Below, in pieces: positions 26,952 through 36,432 of a stretch of 64,000 bases of DNA. The translations under genes were made by a program, and so were the position numbers. This stretch comes from Desulfobacteraceae bacterium. GTDB lineage: Bacteria; Desulfobacterota; DSM-4660; Desulfatiglandales; Desulfatiglandaceae. The notes beneath the pieces were generated by a model, which was given only the letters and a program-made list of their open reading frames with translations, was not told the origin of the DNA and did no database searches. Location of the stretch: assembly GCA_016844935.1 (NCBI GenBank), contig JAERTK010000108.1, positions 1-64,000 of the forward strand, in the 5' to 3' direction. How positions within the stretch are numbered: the first letter of the stretch is position 1; each line of letters starts with the position of its first letter.

Positions 26952-28802
26952 TTATTTTTTCTCTGTCTGCTCTTTTATTTTGGCGGCCCTTGAGAGATGC
27001 CTTTTCTGGCTGGACAGTACGGCCTTTCGCATGCGGATGGACATGGGTGTCACCTCAACCAGTTCATCTTCACGTATGAAACTGATGGTTTGTTCCAGGG
27101 TCAAGGGTTTGATGGGAGAGAGGAGTACGTTATCGTCTTTCCCGGCCGCGCGCATGTTGGTGAGTTTCTTTTCTTTGGTGGCGTTTACCCCAATATCCTG
27201 GCTTCGGTTGTGTTCTCCGATAATCATCCCTTCATAAACCGGTTCCCCGGGGGTGATGAAGAGCCGGCCACGGGGCTCCAGGTTAAAGAGGGCGTACGGC
27301 ACGGCATGACCTGAACGGTCCGCCACGATGGATCCGGTAAACCGGCTGGGGCAGTCCCCCCGATACGGTTCATACCCATCAAACAGGGAATTCATGATGC
27401 CGGTGCCTCGGGTGTCGGTCAAAAATTCGTCCCGATAGCCGATGAGGGAACGGGTGGGCACCGAAAATTCAATGTGAACACGCCCCATGCCGTTGTTGAC
27501 CAGGTTGGTCATGCGCCCTTTGCGTAACGACAGCTTTTCCGTCACCAGCCCCATGAACTGCTCTTCACAATCCACCATGAGCCGTTCCATGGGTTCGGTT
27601 TTCCGACCGTTTTCATGACGAAAGATCACTTCAGGCCGACCCACGGAAAATTCGTACCCTTCCCGCCGCATGGTCTCCACCAGGATGGCCAGTTGAAATT
27701 CTCCTCTGCCCTTTACCAGTATCCCTTCCTGTTTTCCGTTCTCTTCCATCTCAATGGCCACATTGAGGAGCGTCTCCTTAAACAAGCGTTCCCGGATACG
27801 GCTCAACTGCACATATTTCCCTTCGGTTCCCCCCAGGGGCGAGTCATTGATGAGAAATTTCATGCTCACCGTGGGCTTATCCACACTGATCCGGGGGAGC
27901 GCCCGGGGGCTCTCCCGATTACAGATGGTGTCACCGATTTTTACATTTTCAATGCCGGCCAGAACCACGATATCCCCCGCATTGACACCGTTTGCGTCCT
28001 TGAGGGTGATGCCGTCATAGGTCTGGAGTTTGCTCACCTTGAGGTCCATGGTTTCGCCGTTTTCCCCGAGACATACCAGGCTGTCCCTTGATTGGGCGGC
28101 ACCGTTAAAGATTTTTCCAATGGCCAGACGGCCCATGTAATCCGAATACCCCAGATCGGAGACCAGCATCTGAAAAGGTGCGTCGGCGGTGTATGAGGGT
28201 CCGGGGATTTCCCGAATGATGATGTTCAGCAAACCGTGGAGGTTTTCGCCTTTTTCTTCCAGGCTGGTCTGGGCGATACCGTCGCGGCCTATGGCATAAA
28301 GCAGGGGAAACTCAAGCTGATCTTCATTGGCCCCCAGGTCGATCAACAGATCATATATTTCGTCCAGCACTTCATAGGGTCTGGCATCTTTCCGATCGAT
28401 TTTGTTGATGACCACCAGGATTTTAAGTTGAGCGTCCAGGGCTTTTTTCAGCACAAAACGGGTCTGGGGTAGCGGCCCTTCGGATGCGTCCACCAGCAGG
28501 ATGGCACCGTCCGCCATGCTGAGAGCACGTTCCACTTCTCCGCCGAAGTCCGCGTGTCCGGGTGTATCGATAATATTGATCCGAACCCCCTTCCATTTGA
28601 CCGAACAGTTTTTGGCGGCAATGGTGATGCCACGCTCTTTTTCCAACTCCATGGTGTCCATGAGCCGTTCTTCCACCTTCTGGTTGCTTCGGAAGAGGCC
28701 GCTCTGGCGGAACAGACCATCCACAAGGGTGGTTTTTCCATGGTCCACGTGGGCGATGATGGCAACATTTCTGAGGTTCTCATTGATTAATTTTTGCGAC
28801 AT
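26952..28802 (-). CDS. typA: Ribosome-binding GTPase TypA/BipA
   Basis: This translational GTPase acts in ribosome assembly and stress adaptation. From the Met at 28802 ([12 protein letters not shown]) it has about 616 residues, the usual length; the reading from 28853 adds 17 unlikely residues. G1 is [11 protein letters not shown]2 lies around RGITI, G3 is [12 protein letters not shown] and G4 is NKIDR. EF-G-like domains and the BipA-specific C-terminus follow ([27 protein letters not shown]). It is divergent from the GAF-domain gene. Confidence 0.95.
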   Translation of the reverse strand: MSQKLINENLRNVAIIAHVDHGKTTLVDGLFRQSGLFRSNQKVEERLMDTMELEKERGITIAAKNCSVKWKGVRINIIDTPGHADFGGEVERALSMADGAILLVDASEGPLPQTRFVLKKALDAQLKILVVINKIDRKDARPYEVLDEIYDLLIDLGANEDQLEFPLLYAIGRDGIAQTSLEEKGENLHGLLNIIIREIPGPSYTADAPFQMLVSDLGYSDYMGRLAIGKIFNGAAQSRDSLVCLGENGETMDLKVSKLQTYDGITLKDANGVNAGDIVVLAGIENVKIGDTICNRESPRALPRISVDKPTVSMKFLINDSPLGGTEGKYVQLSRIRERLFKETLLNVAIEMEENGKQEGILVKGRGEFQLAILVETMRREGYEFSVGRPEVIFRHENGRKTEPMERLMVDCEEQFMGLVTEKLSLRKGRMTNLVNNGMGRVHIEFSVPTRSLIGYRDEFLTDTRGTGIMNSLFDGYEPYRGDCPSRFTGSIVADRSGHAVPYALFNLEPRGRLFITPGEPVYEGMIIGEHNRSQDIGVNATKEKKLTNMRAAGKDDNVLLSPIKPLTLEQTISFIREDELVEVTPMSIRMRKAVLSSQKRHLSRAAKIKEQTEKK

Positions 28803-28842
28803 GGTTTTACGGGCTCCAGTGTGGTCATTTGAACAAGCCGGT

Positions 28843-28870
28843 ATTGTAAGCATCTTGAATGCATTTACAA
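28843..28870 (-). promoter_or_regulatory. Candidate sigma-70 promoter of typA
   Basis: On the minus strand TTGTAA (28870-28865) and TACAAT (28848-28843) are 16 bases apart, giving a leader of about 34 bases to the ATG at 28802. Confidence 0.45.
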
Positions 28871-28906
28871 GCGTCTGAACCGGGTCTTTCGGATTGTTAA
28901 ACTTCC

Positions 28907-28935
28907 TTGACCTTCAGGCGATGGGTGGATATCTT
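28907..28935 (+). promoter_or_regulatory. Candidate sigma-70 promoter of the GAF-domain gene
   Basis: TTGACC (28907-28912) and TATCTT (28930-28935) have the ideal 17-base spacing, about 50 bases before the ATG at 28985. This supports 28985 as the start, since transcription would begin near 28942. Confidence 0.5.
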
Positions 28936-28984
28936 TCACTTTAAGCTGTTTCTGGCTTTTTCTTCCAAAAGAAAGGAAACCGAC

Positions 28985-31366
28985 ATGTTTGACAAGGTGG
29001 GTAATTTCCCGTTTAGGAGCGTTCTCAGTTTTTCCGGCCTCATCGATTTCTGGCGGCAGCTTTTGACGAAGGATGGCGGTGTGGATGAAGCCATCCTGAA
29101 AGCCGTGGAAAAAGAATTGAAAAATGCGCCGGAAATGTTTGAGCCCATTGTGGATATGCAGGTGCTGGAAAAAAATAGAAGCCTCATTGATATGCTCATG
29201 AGCCTGGTGTTTCCCCCTGCGTTCAGTGATCAGGACTACGCGGCGGCATTTGTCCCTTTTCAGAATGAGACCGTTTTTGTGAGTCCCAGTTTCAAGCGGC
29301 TGTGGCCTTCACAGAATTGTGTGGATTTTGGAAATCTGACAAACCTGGATCCTGAGCAATGGGCTATGGGCCGGATTGTAAAGGGTTGTTCCCTGATTCT
29401 CGAAACCTTTTATGACATGGCGTTTTCCCTCGATTATCCGCTGATTGTTACCGTTCAGGATCCCGGCACCCATTTGAATCGATTCTTGAACATCTCTTTT
29501 GATCCCCGGTTTGTGGAGATTCGGAAGACCGGGAAATTGAAACCGTTATCTGATGCGGATAGAGAATGGATCCTGTCAGATGGTCACGACCCCGCCCGTT
29601 GGATGGAAATTCTACCGCCCGACCGTTTTCTTTTTCAGGGATTCGGCGTGTGTCGGGCCGTGGATGTGACGGACCAGGAAGTCTTGTCATCCCTTAAACG
29701 GGATTTGATTGAAAAGGAGTCTATCTTTTCTTCAGAAGGATTTTCAAAACTTCATGAGAAACTTTGTATTTATCTGGGTCAACCGGATTTGATTATGGAT
29801 CTGGCCGCCTTTCAGGGTGAAGAAGTGTTGATTTTAAATCCCGACCACCAAATGGACCATGAATGCGAGAAAGGCTGTATTTATGCGGACTCGGAGCATC
29901 ACATGAAGGAAGACTTTAAGGGGTCACTTTTTTCTGAAGTGGTTGAAAAAGGGCAACGACAGATTATTCGGGATTTGCATCAGTATCCTGGGAAAACCCC
30001 GTTGGAAGAGCATATGATCGAAAAGGGCGTAAGAAGTCTTTTTGTAGCCCCCCTTTTTTATCAGGACCGGCTTCTGGGAACTTTTTCGGTCAAATCTCCG
30101 CACCCGGATGCGTTCAGCATGCTGGACGTCATGAAGCTTCAGGAGATTACCCCGCTTTTTTCAATGGCCATCAACCGGGGCATGGAAGAATTGAACCACC
30201 GGGTGCAGGCTATTATCAAAGAGAAATGCACGGCCATTCATCCTTCGGTGGAATGGCGTTTTCACCAGGCCGCGATTAATTTCATGGGCCAGGACCGGGA
30301 AATGGTGACGGAACTGGAACCGATCCTGTTCCCCAATGTGTACCCCCTCTACGGGGTTTCCGACATCAGGGATTCCAGCGATTACCGCAACACGGCCCTT
30401 CAGTCGGATCTGGTGGAACAGTTTGAAATGGTTCAGGAGATTATTCTGCTGGCTCAGGAGAAGAAGCCTCTCCCAATTCTGGATGCCCTGAACCACCAGA
30501 TTCAGAGGAACATTGAGGAGGTTAAAGATAGCCTCAATTCCGGGGATGAGGTGGCCAAGGCCGATTTTATTCGCAAAGAAATCGAACCGGTATTGGACCA
30601 CCTGATGGAAGCTGACTCCGGTATTCGGGAACCGATTGAGACCTATCGCGCGGCTCTTGAGCCGTCAATGGGCGCACTCTACAAGAAGCGGAAGGATTTC
30701 GAGGAGAGCATTTTCAGGATCAATGAAGCCATCAGCGTGTACCTGGATGAGGAGGAAGAGACCGCCCAGTCTTTTTTCCCCCATTATTTTGAAAAGATGA
30801 AAACCGACGGGGTGGATCACACCATCTACATCGGCGCCTCCATGGTGGAGGACCTGAAATTTGATATGCTTTATCTCAAAAACCTGCGGCTGTGGCAGCT
30901 CATGGTCATGTGCGGTGTGGCATGGCGGACGGAGGACCTGAAGGCCACTTCCAAAATGCCCCTTGAGGCTGCGCATTTAATTCTGGTCCAGGACACCCCT
31001 CTTTCCATCCGCTTTCGTCCTGACGAGAGACGTTTTGATGTGGACGGGGCCTATGACATTCGCCACGAAATCATCAAGAAGCGCATCGACAAAGCGGTGA
31101 TCAAAGGGAGCGGTGAGCGTTTAACCCAGCCCGGAAAAATCGCCATCGTTTATTCCCATGGGCGGGAAATGCGAGAATATCTAAAATATATCGATTACCT
31201 GCAGGAGGAAAACTACCTGGAGAAAGAAATCGAAAAACTGGAATTACAGAACCTTCAGGGTGTATACGGCCTGCACGCCCTCCGGGTGACGGTCAATATG
31301 GCGGCGGCGAGGAAACGACCGTTTGTGGCGCCTGAATCCGTGAGGGAGGGTGTTAAGACCCTTTAG
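28985..31366 (+). CDS. Large GAF-domain protein of unknown function
   Basis: The soluble protein has about 793 residues from ATG 28985, which has AAGGA seven bases upstream. The only domain I can name is a GAF-like sensor module in the middle (about 275-410, including VRSLFVAPLFYQDRLLG). After it come conserved-looking pieces IHPSVEWRFHQAA and PNVYPLYGVSDIRDSSDYRN. The C-terminal third is rich in charged helices (YLEKEIEKLELQNLQ). No kinase, cyclase or nuclease motif is present. It is followed immediately by the YgiQ-type gene. Confidence 0.7.
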   Translation: MFDKVGNFPFRSVLSFSGLIDFWRQLLTKDGGVDEAILKAVEKELKNAPEMFEPIVDMQVLEKNRSLIDMLMSLVFPPAFSDQDYAAAFVPFQNETVFVSPSFKRLWPSQNCVDFGNLTNLDPEQWAMGRIVKGCSLILETFYDMAFSLDYPLIVTVQDPGTHLNRFLNISFDPRFVEIRKTGKLKPLSDADREWILSDGHDPARWMEILPPDRFLFQGFGVCRAVDVTDQEVLSSLKRDLIEKESIFSSEGFSKLHEKLCIYLGQPDLIMDLAAFQGEEVLILNPDHQMDHECEKGCIYADSEHHMKEDFKGSLFSEVVEKGQRQIIRDLHQYPGKTPLEEHMIEKGVRSLFVAPLFYQDRLLGTFSVKSPHPDAFSMLDVMKLQEITPLFSMAINRGMEELNHRVQAIIKEKCTAIHPSVEWRFHQAAINFMGQDREMVTELEPILFPNVYPLYGVSDIRDSSDYRNTALQSDLVEQFEMVQEIILLAQEKKPLPILDALNHQIQRNIEEVKDSLNSGDEVAKADFIRKEIEPVLDHLMEADSGIREPIETYRAALEPSMGALYKKRKDFEESIFRINEAISVYLDEEEETAQSFFPHYFEKMKTDGVDHTIYIGASMVEDLKFDMLYLKNLRLWQLMVMCGVAWRTEDLKATSKMPLEAAHLILVQDTPLSIRFRPDERRFDVDGAYDIRHEIIKKRIDKAVIKGSGERLTQPGKIAIVYSHGREMREYLKYIDYLQEENYLEKEIEKLELQNLQGVYGLHALRVTVNMAAARKRPFVAPESVREGVKTL

Positions 31367-31376
31367 ATCCCCAACC

Positions 31377-33128
31377 ATGAACGCTGATAATAATACCACT
31401 CCCCAAATCCCGCCATTCATCCCGACCACCCGAAAAGAGGTGTCCGATCTAGGTTGGCGCTCTTTGGATGTGATCCTGGTGACCGGGGATACTTACGTGG
31501 ATTCCCCTCACATGGGGGTAGCCGTCATCGGACGGGTGCTGATGGATGAAGGTTATCGGGTCGGTATCATCGCCCAGCCGGATATTCACAGCCATGGGGA
31601 TATTACGCGATTGGGTGCGCCGGAACTTTTTTGGGGGGTGACCGCCGGAGCCGTGGATTCCCTTGTTGCCAACTATACGGCTTCGGGAAAACGTCGTAAA
31701 CGGGACGACCTGACGCCGGGGGGGGTAAACTCTCAACGTCCTGACCGGGCTGTCATCATCTACAGCAACCTCATCCGTCGGTATTTCAAGAATCAGCCCT
31801 ATATTATCTTAGGGGGGATTGAGGCCAGTCTGAGGCGCATATCCCATTATGATGCCGGGTCGAACCGAGTGAGACGATCAATTCTGTTTGATGCCAAAGC
31901 CGATGTGCTGGTGTATGGCATGGGTGAGAGCAGCGTGGTGGCGCTGGCTCAAAAACGTCGGGAGGGTTTGTCCCTGAGGGGAATTCGCGGTATCTGTTAC
32001 ATCAGCCGGGATATTCCCACGCCCGATTCTCAATTCCCGTCTCCGGACCTGGTACTTCCCCCACACGATGACGTGTTGAAAGACCTGGGACAATTTGCCC
32101 GCATGTTCAAGGCTTTTTACGAAAATGCGGACCCTATCACCAGCAAACGGCTTTATCAGAAACAGGATACACGCTACCTGGTGCAGAACCCTCCCGCGTT
32201 GCCCCTTTCCCAGCAGGCCCTTGACCGGGTTTACGAACTCCCCTACGCCAGGGATATCCACCCCTTTTACGGAAAAAAGGGAAAGGTTCTGGCCCTGGAT
32301 ACCATTCGGTTTTCCCTGACCACCCACCGGGGGTGTTATGGAGAGTGCCGGTTCTGCGCCATTACGGTTCACCAGGGTCGGCATGTTTCGTCCCGCAGCG
32401 AGGCGTCTATTCTGCGTGAAGCGCGTGGATTTTTGAAGCATCCCCGTTTTAAGGGGATTATTTCCAATGTGGGCGGAGCAACGGCCAATATGTACGGCTT
32501 TGAGTGCGGGCTTAAAAAGAAACAAGGGGCGTGCAAGGACAAGGGATGTCTTTTTCCCGAACCGTGCAAAGATCTGCCGGTCCATCATGGCCGACAGATG
32601 CATCTGTTAAAAGCCCTGTCTCAATTGGATGGCGTGCGAAAGGTTTTTGTGGGGTCGGGTATCCGGTACGATTTGATTCTTGGGGACCGTAAGATGGGCA
32701 GGAAATATCTGGAAGAGATTTTGCGGCATCATGTATCCGGGCAGCTTAAAATTGCACCGGAGCATGTTTCCGGTGCGGTGTTGAATCTCATGGGAAAACC
32801 GGGGGGGCAAGGCCTTGAAAAATTTGTCGGGCTCTTCGACGGGCTGAAACGAAAAATCGGCGGAAAATTCTTTCTGACCTACTATCTCATGGCGGCTCAC
32901 CCCGGATGTACCATGGGGCACATGCATGCCCTTCGAAAGTTCGCCACGAAAACCTTACACCTCCTGCCCGAGCAGGTGCAGATTTTTACGCCCACACCCG
33001 CCACCTATTCAACCCTTATGTATTATACCAAGCGGGATCCTTTTACAGGGCAAAAGATTTTTGTTGAAAAGAACCTCAAAGGAAAAGAAGCCCAGAAGCG
33101 GGTCATTACCGGTCAGCGTCACCCATAG
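31377..33128 (+). CDS. YgiQ-family radical SAM protein
   Basis: The protein of about 583 residues has an N-terminal YgiQ domain (DVILVTGDTYVDSPHMG, then VIIYSNLIRRYFK and ILGGIEASLRRISHYD). The radical SAM cluster motif is GCYGECRFCAIT, CxxxCxxC. A second group of cysteines (CKDKGCLFPEPCKD) is typical of the family, and LKIAPEHVSGAVL follows. The reaction is unknown. The start is uncertain: ATG 31377 lacks a clear ribosome site, and a GTG at 31350 overlaps the end of the upstream gene. Confidence 0.88.
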   Translation: MNADNNTTPQIPPFIPTTRKEVSDLGWRSLDVILVTGDTYVDSPHMGVAVIGRVLMDEGYRVGIIAQPDIHSHGDITRLGAPELFWGVTAGAVDSLVANYTASGKRRKRDDLTPGGVNSQRPDRAVIIYSNLIRRYFKNQPYIILGGIEASLRRISHYDAGSNRVRRSILFDAKADVLVYGMGESSVVALAQKRREGLSLRGIRGICYISRDIPTPDSQFPSPDLVLPPHDDVLKDLGQFARMFKAFYENADPITSKRLYQKQDTRYLVQNPPALPLSQQALDRVYELPYARDIHPFYGKKGKVLALDTIRFSLTTHRGCYGECRFCAITVHQGRHVSSRSEASILREARGFLKHPRFKGIISNVGGATANMYGFECGLKKKQGACKDKGCLFPEPCKDLPVHHGRQMHLLKALSQLDGVRKVFVGSGIRYDLILGDRKMGRKYLEEILRHHVSGQLKIAPEHVSGAVLNLMGKPGGQGLEKFVGLFDGLKRKIGGKFFLTYYLMAAHPGCTMGHMHALRKFATKTLHLLPEQVQIFTPTPATYSTLMYYTKRDPFTGQKIFVEKNLKGKEAQKRVITGQRHP

Positions 33129-33198
33129 AAAAGATACTTCGTCATGAACGCCTTTTGCTAAAAAATGCTAAAATACGGGAATTTGGAAGGAGAAAAAA

Positions 33199-34806
33199 AT
33201 GGTTGATTTCAGTTACCAGGAGATGTTTCCCCTGGGAGAGGATACCACCCGGTATCGTCTCCTAAGTCAAGATCATGTTTCCACAACCTCTTTTGAAGGA
33301 AAAGAGATCCTCAAAATTGAACCCCGGGCGCTGACGCTTTTGACGGAAACGGCGTTTCGGGACGTCGCCCATTTATTGCGGCCGGCGCACCTTGAAAAAC
33401 TGGCCGCCATTTTAGACGACCCGGAAGCCTCCAAGAATGACCGGCTGGTTGCCCTGGAGCTGGTCAAAAATGCCGTCATTTCAGCGGAGATGGAATTTCC
33501 CATGTGCCAGGATACCGGAACGGCCGTTATCATGGGCAAAAAAGGCCAGCAGGTGTGGGCTGATTTCGATGAAAGCGAGGCCATTAGCAAAGGGGTGTTC
33601 AACGCCTATGTCAAAAACAATCTGCGGTATTCCCAGAACGCTCCTTTGAGCATGTTTGAGGAAAAAAACACCGGCTGCAATCTTCCGGCCCAGATCGATT
33701 TGTATGCCACAACGGGTGATAGCTATAACTTTCTGTTTGTGGCCAAGGGCGGTGGAAGCGCCAATAAAGTCTACCTCTACCAGGAAACCAAGGCTGTTTT
33801 AAATCCGGATACGCTCAATAAATATCTGTTGGAAAAAATGAAAACCCTGGGTACGGCAGCCTGTCCGCCCTATCATCTGGCGTTTGCCATCGGCGGGACG
33901 TCGGCGGAATTGAACCTGAAAACCGTCAAGCTGGCCAGTACCGGTTATCTGGATAACCTGCCGACCAGCGGGTCACCGGGCGGCCGCGCTTTCAGAGACA
34001 TTGAATTGGAAGAGGAGATTCTGGAAATGTCCCGGGAGACCGGCATCGGCGCTCAGTTCGGCGGCAAGTATTTCTGTCTGGATGTTCGGGTCATTCGAAT
34101 GCCCCGCCACGGGGCTTCCTGCCCCATCGGAATGGGCGTCAGTTGCAGTGCGGACCGCAACGTCAAAGGGAAAATCGACCGGAACGGGATTTTCCTGGAG
34201 CAGCTTGAAACCGAGCCCGCCAAATATCTGCCCTCCCTTGATGGCGCCTTTGAAGATGCCGTGCGGATTGATCTGAACCGGCCCATGGATGAGATACGGG
34301 CCATCGTGGCGCAATACCCTGTGGCCACTCCCCTGTTGCTCACCGGAAAAATTGTGGTGGGCCGGGATATCGCCCATGCCAAGCTCAAGGAGCGCCTGGA
34401 TGCCGGTGAAGATTTACCGCAGTATATCAAAGACCACATCATTTACTATGCGGGGCCGGCCAAAACGCCCGAAGGATATGCGTCCGGTTCTTTCGGCCCC
34501 ACAACGGCTGCGCGCATGGATCCCTATGTTCCCGTTTTCCAGAAACGGGGCGGATCCATGGTGATGCTGGCCAAAGGGAATCGTTCCCGGCAGGTGACCG
34601 ATGCGTGCAAGGAGTATGGCGGATTCTATCTGGGATCCATCGGTGGACCTGCTGCGCGTCTCGGGAAAGAGTGCATCACCCATGTGAAAGTGCTTGAATA
34701 TCCGGAACTGGGCATGGAAGCCATCTTTGAGATCACGGTCAAGGATTTTCCCGCTTTTATCCTGGTTGATGACAAGGGTAACGATTTTTTTGAAAACCTT
34801 TTGTAA
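33199..34806 (+). CDS. Class I (iron-sulfur) fumarate hydratase, fused alpha/beta form
   Basis: This enzyme catalyses fumarate + water to malate with an oxygen-sensitive [4Fe-4S] cluster. The 535-residue single chain is like FumA/FumB (about 548). Cluster and active-site regions are [39 protein letters not shown] and, in the C-terminal beta part, [19 protein letters not shown]. The ATG has AAGGAGA seven bases upstream. Its 3' end (34615-34825) is repeated at 35688-35898 beyond a HigBA module. It would serve the citric acid cycle in an anaerobe. Confidence 0.93.
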   Translation: MVDFSYQEMFPLGEDTTRYRLLSQDHVSTTSFEGKEILKIEPRALTLLTETAFRDVAHLLRPAHLEKLAAILDDPEASKNDRLVALELVKNAVISAEMEFPMCQDTGTAVIMGKKGQQVWADFDESEAISKGVFNAYVKNNLRYSQNAPLSMFEEKNTGCNLPAQIDLYATTGDSYNFLFVAKGGGSANKVYLYQETKAVLNPDTLNKYLLEKMKTLGTAACPPYHLAFAIGGTSAELNLKTVKLASTGYLDNLPTSGSPGGRAFRDIELEEEILEMSRETGIGAQFGGKYFCLDVRVIRMPRHGASCPIGMGVSCSADRNVKGKIDRNGIFLEQLETEPAKYLPSLDGAFEDAVRIDLNRPMDEIRAIVAQYPVATPLLLTGKIVVGRDIAHAKLKERLDAGEDLPQYIKDHIIYYAGPAKTPEGYASGSFGPTTAARMDPYVPVFQKRGGSMVMLAKGNRSRQVTDACKEYGGFYLGSIGGPAARLGKECITHVKVLEYPELGMEAIFEITVKDFPAFILVDDKGNDFFENLL

Positions 34807-34825
34807 ACCTTTTGCGGAGGAGGAG
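34615..34825 (+). repeat. Direct repeat, copy 1 (fumarase 3' end)
   Basis: This segment aligns without gaps to 35688-35898 (offset 1073). I count 11 mismatches, about 95% identity. Six of them fall in the first 50 bases, and most are synonymous third-position changes. Confidence 0.9.
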
Positions 34826-34964
34826 AGGGAAAATCCCGAAAAGACCTGGGTGTCATCCAGGATGCGGTCGAAATGTTCGGTTCCGGGCGGCAACGGACTG
34901 GAATGAAGTGGTGCTGAGCTATTGGGTGGGACAGGGGTGTAATTGAAGGATTGATACCCACAGG

Positions 34965-34998
34965 TTGCTTTTTGTAACCATGGGTGTTACAATGTAAC
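34965..34998 (+). promoter_or_regulatory. HigBA promoter and operator
   Basis: TTGCTT (34965-34970), a 17-base spacer and TACAAT (34988-34993) form a strong sigma-70 promoter. The palindrome GTTACAATGTAAC (34986-34998) covers the -10 box, and a GGTT...AACC dyad lies just upstream (34963-34979). These are likely operator sites for HigA. Predicted transcription begins at about 35000, the first base of the toxin ATG. Confidence 0.55.
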
Positions 34999-34999
34999 C

Positions 35000-35296
35000 A
35001 TGATAAAGAGTTTCCGCGATAATTGGCCGCGAGATTTTTTCTTGAACGACATTCAGTCCAAGAAAATATCGGCTGTCATCCGTTCCCGAGTATTCAGGAA
35101 GTTACAGTTGCTGGATGATGCAACGTGTGACGCTGATTTGAGGAGCCCGCCCGGCAATCATTTTGAAAAGTTATCAGGACAGCTAAAGGGGAAATGCGCC
35201 ATACGCGTCAATAATCAATGGCGTGCAGTTTTTGTTTGGGATGATAAACGGGGTGAGGCGGATGGCATTTATCTTGATAATCATACCTACAAATGA
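35000..35296 (+). CDS. higB: HigB/RelE-family toxin
   Basis: The 98-residue mRNA interferase-type toxin of the RelE superfamily begins MIKSFRDNWPRDFF, as HigB proteins do. It carries the core GKCAIRVNNQWRAVFVW and ends DNHTYK. No Shine-Dalgarno sequence precedes the ATG, and the predicted transcription start coincides with it, so the message may be leaderless. The stop overlaps the ATG at 35293 ahead of the antitoxin. It is encoded before its antitoxin, the usual hig order. Confidence 0.88.
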   Translation: MIKSFRDNWPRDFFLNDIQSKKISAVIRSRVFRKLQLLDDATCDADLRSPPGNHFEKLSGQLKGKCAIRVNNQWRAVFVWDDKRGEADGIYLDNHTYK

Positions 35297-35304
35297 GGTG
35301 TAAA

Positions 35305-35616
35305 ATGATTTTAACCAAGCGTCAACCTGTCAGTGTTGGTGAAATGATCATTGAGGAATTTATAGCGCCTTTGGGGATTACGCAGGGGCAACTGGCTTCT
35401 GCGATGGGCGTTAGTCGAAGGACTGTCAATGAACTTTGCACCGGTAAGAGATCCGTCACCGTTGACACTGCATTAATGTTGTCGAAAGTATTTGGCAATA
35501 CGCCGAATTTTTGGCTAAACCTGCAGCAGCGAAACGATATATGGGCTGCATTGCATTCTCCGAAGCGAATGGCAAGAATCGAAAACGCTATGCCGATCCG
35601 TGAAGCGGTAGCGTAA
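35305..35616 (+). CDS. higA: HigA-family antitoxin with Xre-type helix-turn-helix
   Basis: The antitoxin of about 103 residues starts at ATG 35305, with AGG six bases upstream; an in-frame ATG at 35293 overlaps the toxin stop. The helix-turn-helix is [22 protein letters not shown] (shown by ITQGQLA and SRRTVNE). The downstream [17 protein letters not shown] is the HigA signature. It should neutralise HigB and repress the operon through the dyads at 34963-34998. Confidence 0.9.
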   Translation: MILTKRQPVSVGEMIIEEFIAPLGITQGQLASAMGVSRRTVNELCTGKRSVTVDTALMLSKVFGNTPNFWLNLQQRNDIWAALHSPKRMARIENAMPIREAVA

Positions 35617-35659
35617 GTGGGAGGGTCGGGATCGATGCCCCTTGTGCCACGCCCCCCTC

Positions 35660-35682
35660 GTTCCCACGCTCTGCGTGGGAAC
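35660..35682. repeat. Perfect hairpin repeat at the edge of the fumarase fragment
   Basis: Arms GTTCCCACGC (35660-35669) and GCGTGGGAAC (35673-35682) pair perfectly around a three-base loop. Palindromes of this form occur as dispersed repeats in many bacterial genomes. It ends six bases before the second fumarase copy begins, so it marks a rearrangement edge. Confidence 0.75.
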
Positions 35683-35687
35683 AAGCG

Positions 35688-35879
35688 TACGGCGGATTCT
35701 ATTTGGGATCCATCGGCGGTCCCGCGGCGCGTCTCGGGAAAGAGTGCATCACCCATGTGAAAGTGCTTGAATATCCGGAACTGGGCATGGAAGCCATCTA
35801 TGAGATCACGGTCAAGGATTTTCCCGCTTTTATCCTGGTTGATGACAAGGGCAACGATTTTTTTGAAGACCTCTTGTAA
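35688..35879 (+). pseudogene. Fumarase C-terminal fragment (direct repeat copy 2)
   Basis: The 63 codons match the last 63 codons of the fumarase gene, with only Phe to Tyr and Asn to Asp changes, ending in the same TAA. Homology continues to about 35898. No start codon or ribosome site serves it. It is a duplicated or foreign 3' end left after the HigBA segment entered or recombined at this locus. Confidence 0.85.
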
Positions 35880-35898
35880 ACCTTTTGCGGAAGAGGAG

Positions 35899-35959
35899 GG
35901 GGGCAGGTCTTCATTCTTGACAGAGTATATTCGTGAGCGAAGAATCAAGACCTGACCCC
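35899..35959. repeat. REP-type inverted pair (REPIN-like), family 1
   Basis: Arm 35899-35918 and the reverse complement of 35940-35959 share CAGGTCTT(C/G)ATTCTT with a GGGG start, differing at two positions, around a 21-base loop. The left 23 bases match the inverted repeat of the transposase at 57062 at 18 of 23 positions. It begins exactly where the fumarase homology ends. Confidence 0.65.
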
Positions 35960-36037
35960 GGATTTCTATGTACGTCCCGATCTATGGGAATATTAGACTA
36001 AATCAACGATAGATTTTCGTACCACCAGGTGGCTACA

Positions 36038-36319
36038 ATGAATGATGAAAAATATCAAGCGGCAAAAAGCAGAGTGAAAGAATTAAAAGACTTCTATAGA
36101 AATTTGCTTACCTACGCTGGCGTCAATATCCTCCTTATAATTATCAATCTAGTTACAAGCCCTGGAAGTTTATGGTTTTATTGGGTAACTATTTTCTGGG
36201 GGATTGGGATTGTTCTTCATGGCTCAAAAGTTTTTTTAATTAAGGATAAATTCTTTGGTAAAGAATGGGAGGAAAAAAAGATAAAGGAAATGATGAAAAA
36301 AGAAAACAATTCCAAATGA
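36038..36319 (+). CDS. Small 2TM-domain membrane protein
   Basis: The protein of about 93 residues starts at ATG 36038, with AGGTGG five bases upstream. It has two hydrophobic helices (LLTYAGVNILLIIINLV and FYWVTIFWGIGIVLHG) between charged ends, matching the 2TM domain found alone or in some sensor kinases. The gene is clearly AT-richer than the core genes around it. It lies in the patch with HigBA and the VapC remnant and is probably acquired. Function unknown. Confidence 0.65.
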   Translation: MNDEKYQAAKSRVKELKDFYRNLLTYAGVNILLIIINLVTSPGSLWFYWVTIFWGIGIVLHGSKVFLIKDKFFGKEWEEKKIKEMMKKENNSK

Positions 36320-36350
36320 TAAAATCAACACCTTATATCATGACCCCTGT

Positions 36351-36432
36351 ATTCCGGGGACAGTATATGTATTTTTTTTGTCAACTATTTTTTGTGGAGA
36401 AAAAACATTAATAGATATACTGTCCCCCGAAT
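36351..36432. repeat. REP-type inverted pair, family 2
   Basis: The arm ATTCCGGGGACAGTATAT (36351-36368) is matched at 17 of 18 positions by the reverse complement of 36415-36432, with 46 AT-rich bases between. The left arm matches 59311-59328 at 17 of 18 positions, so it is a dispersed repeat. Confidence 0.7.
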
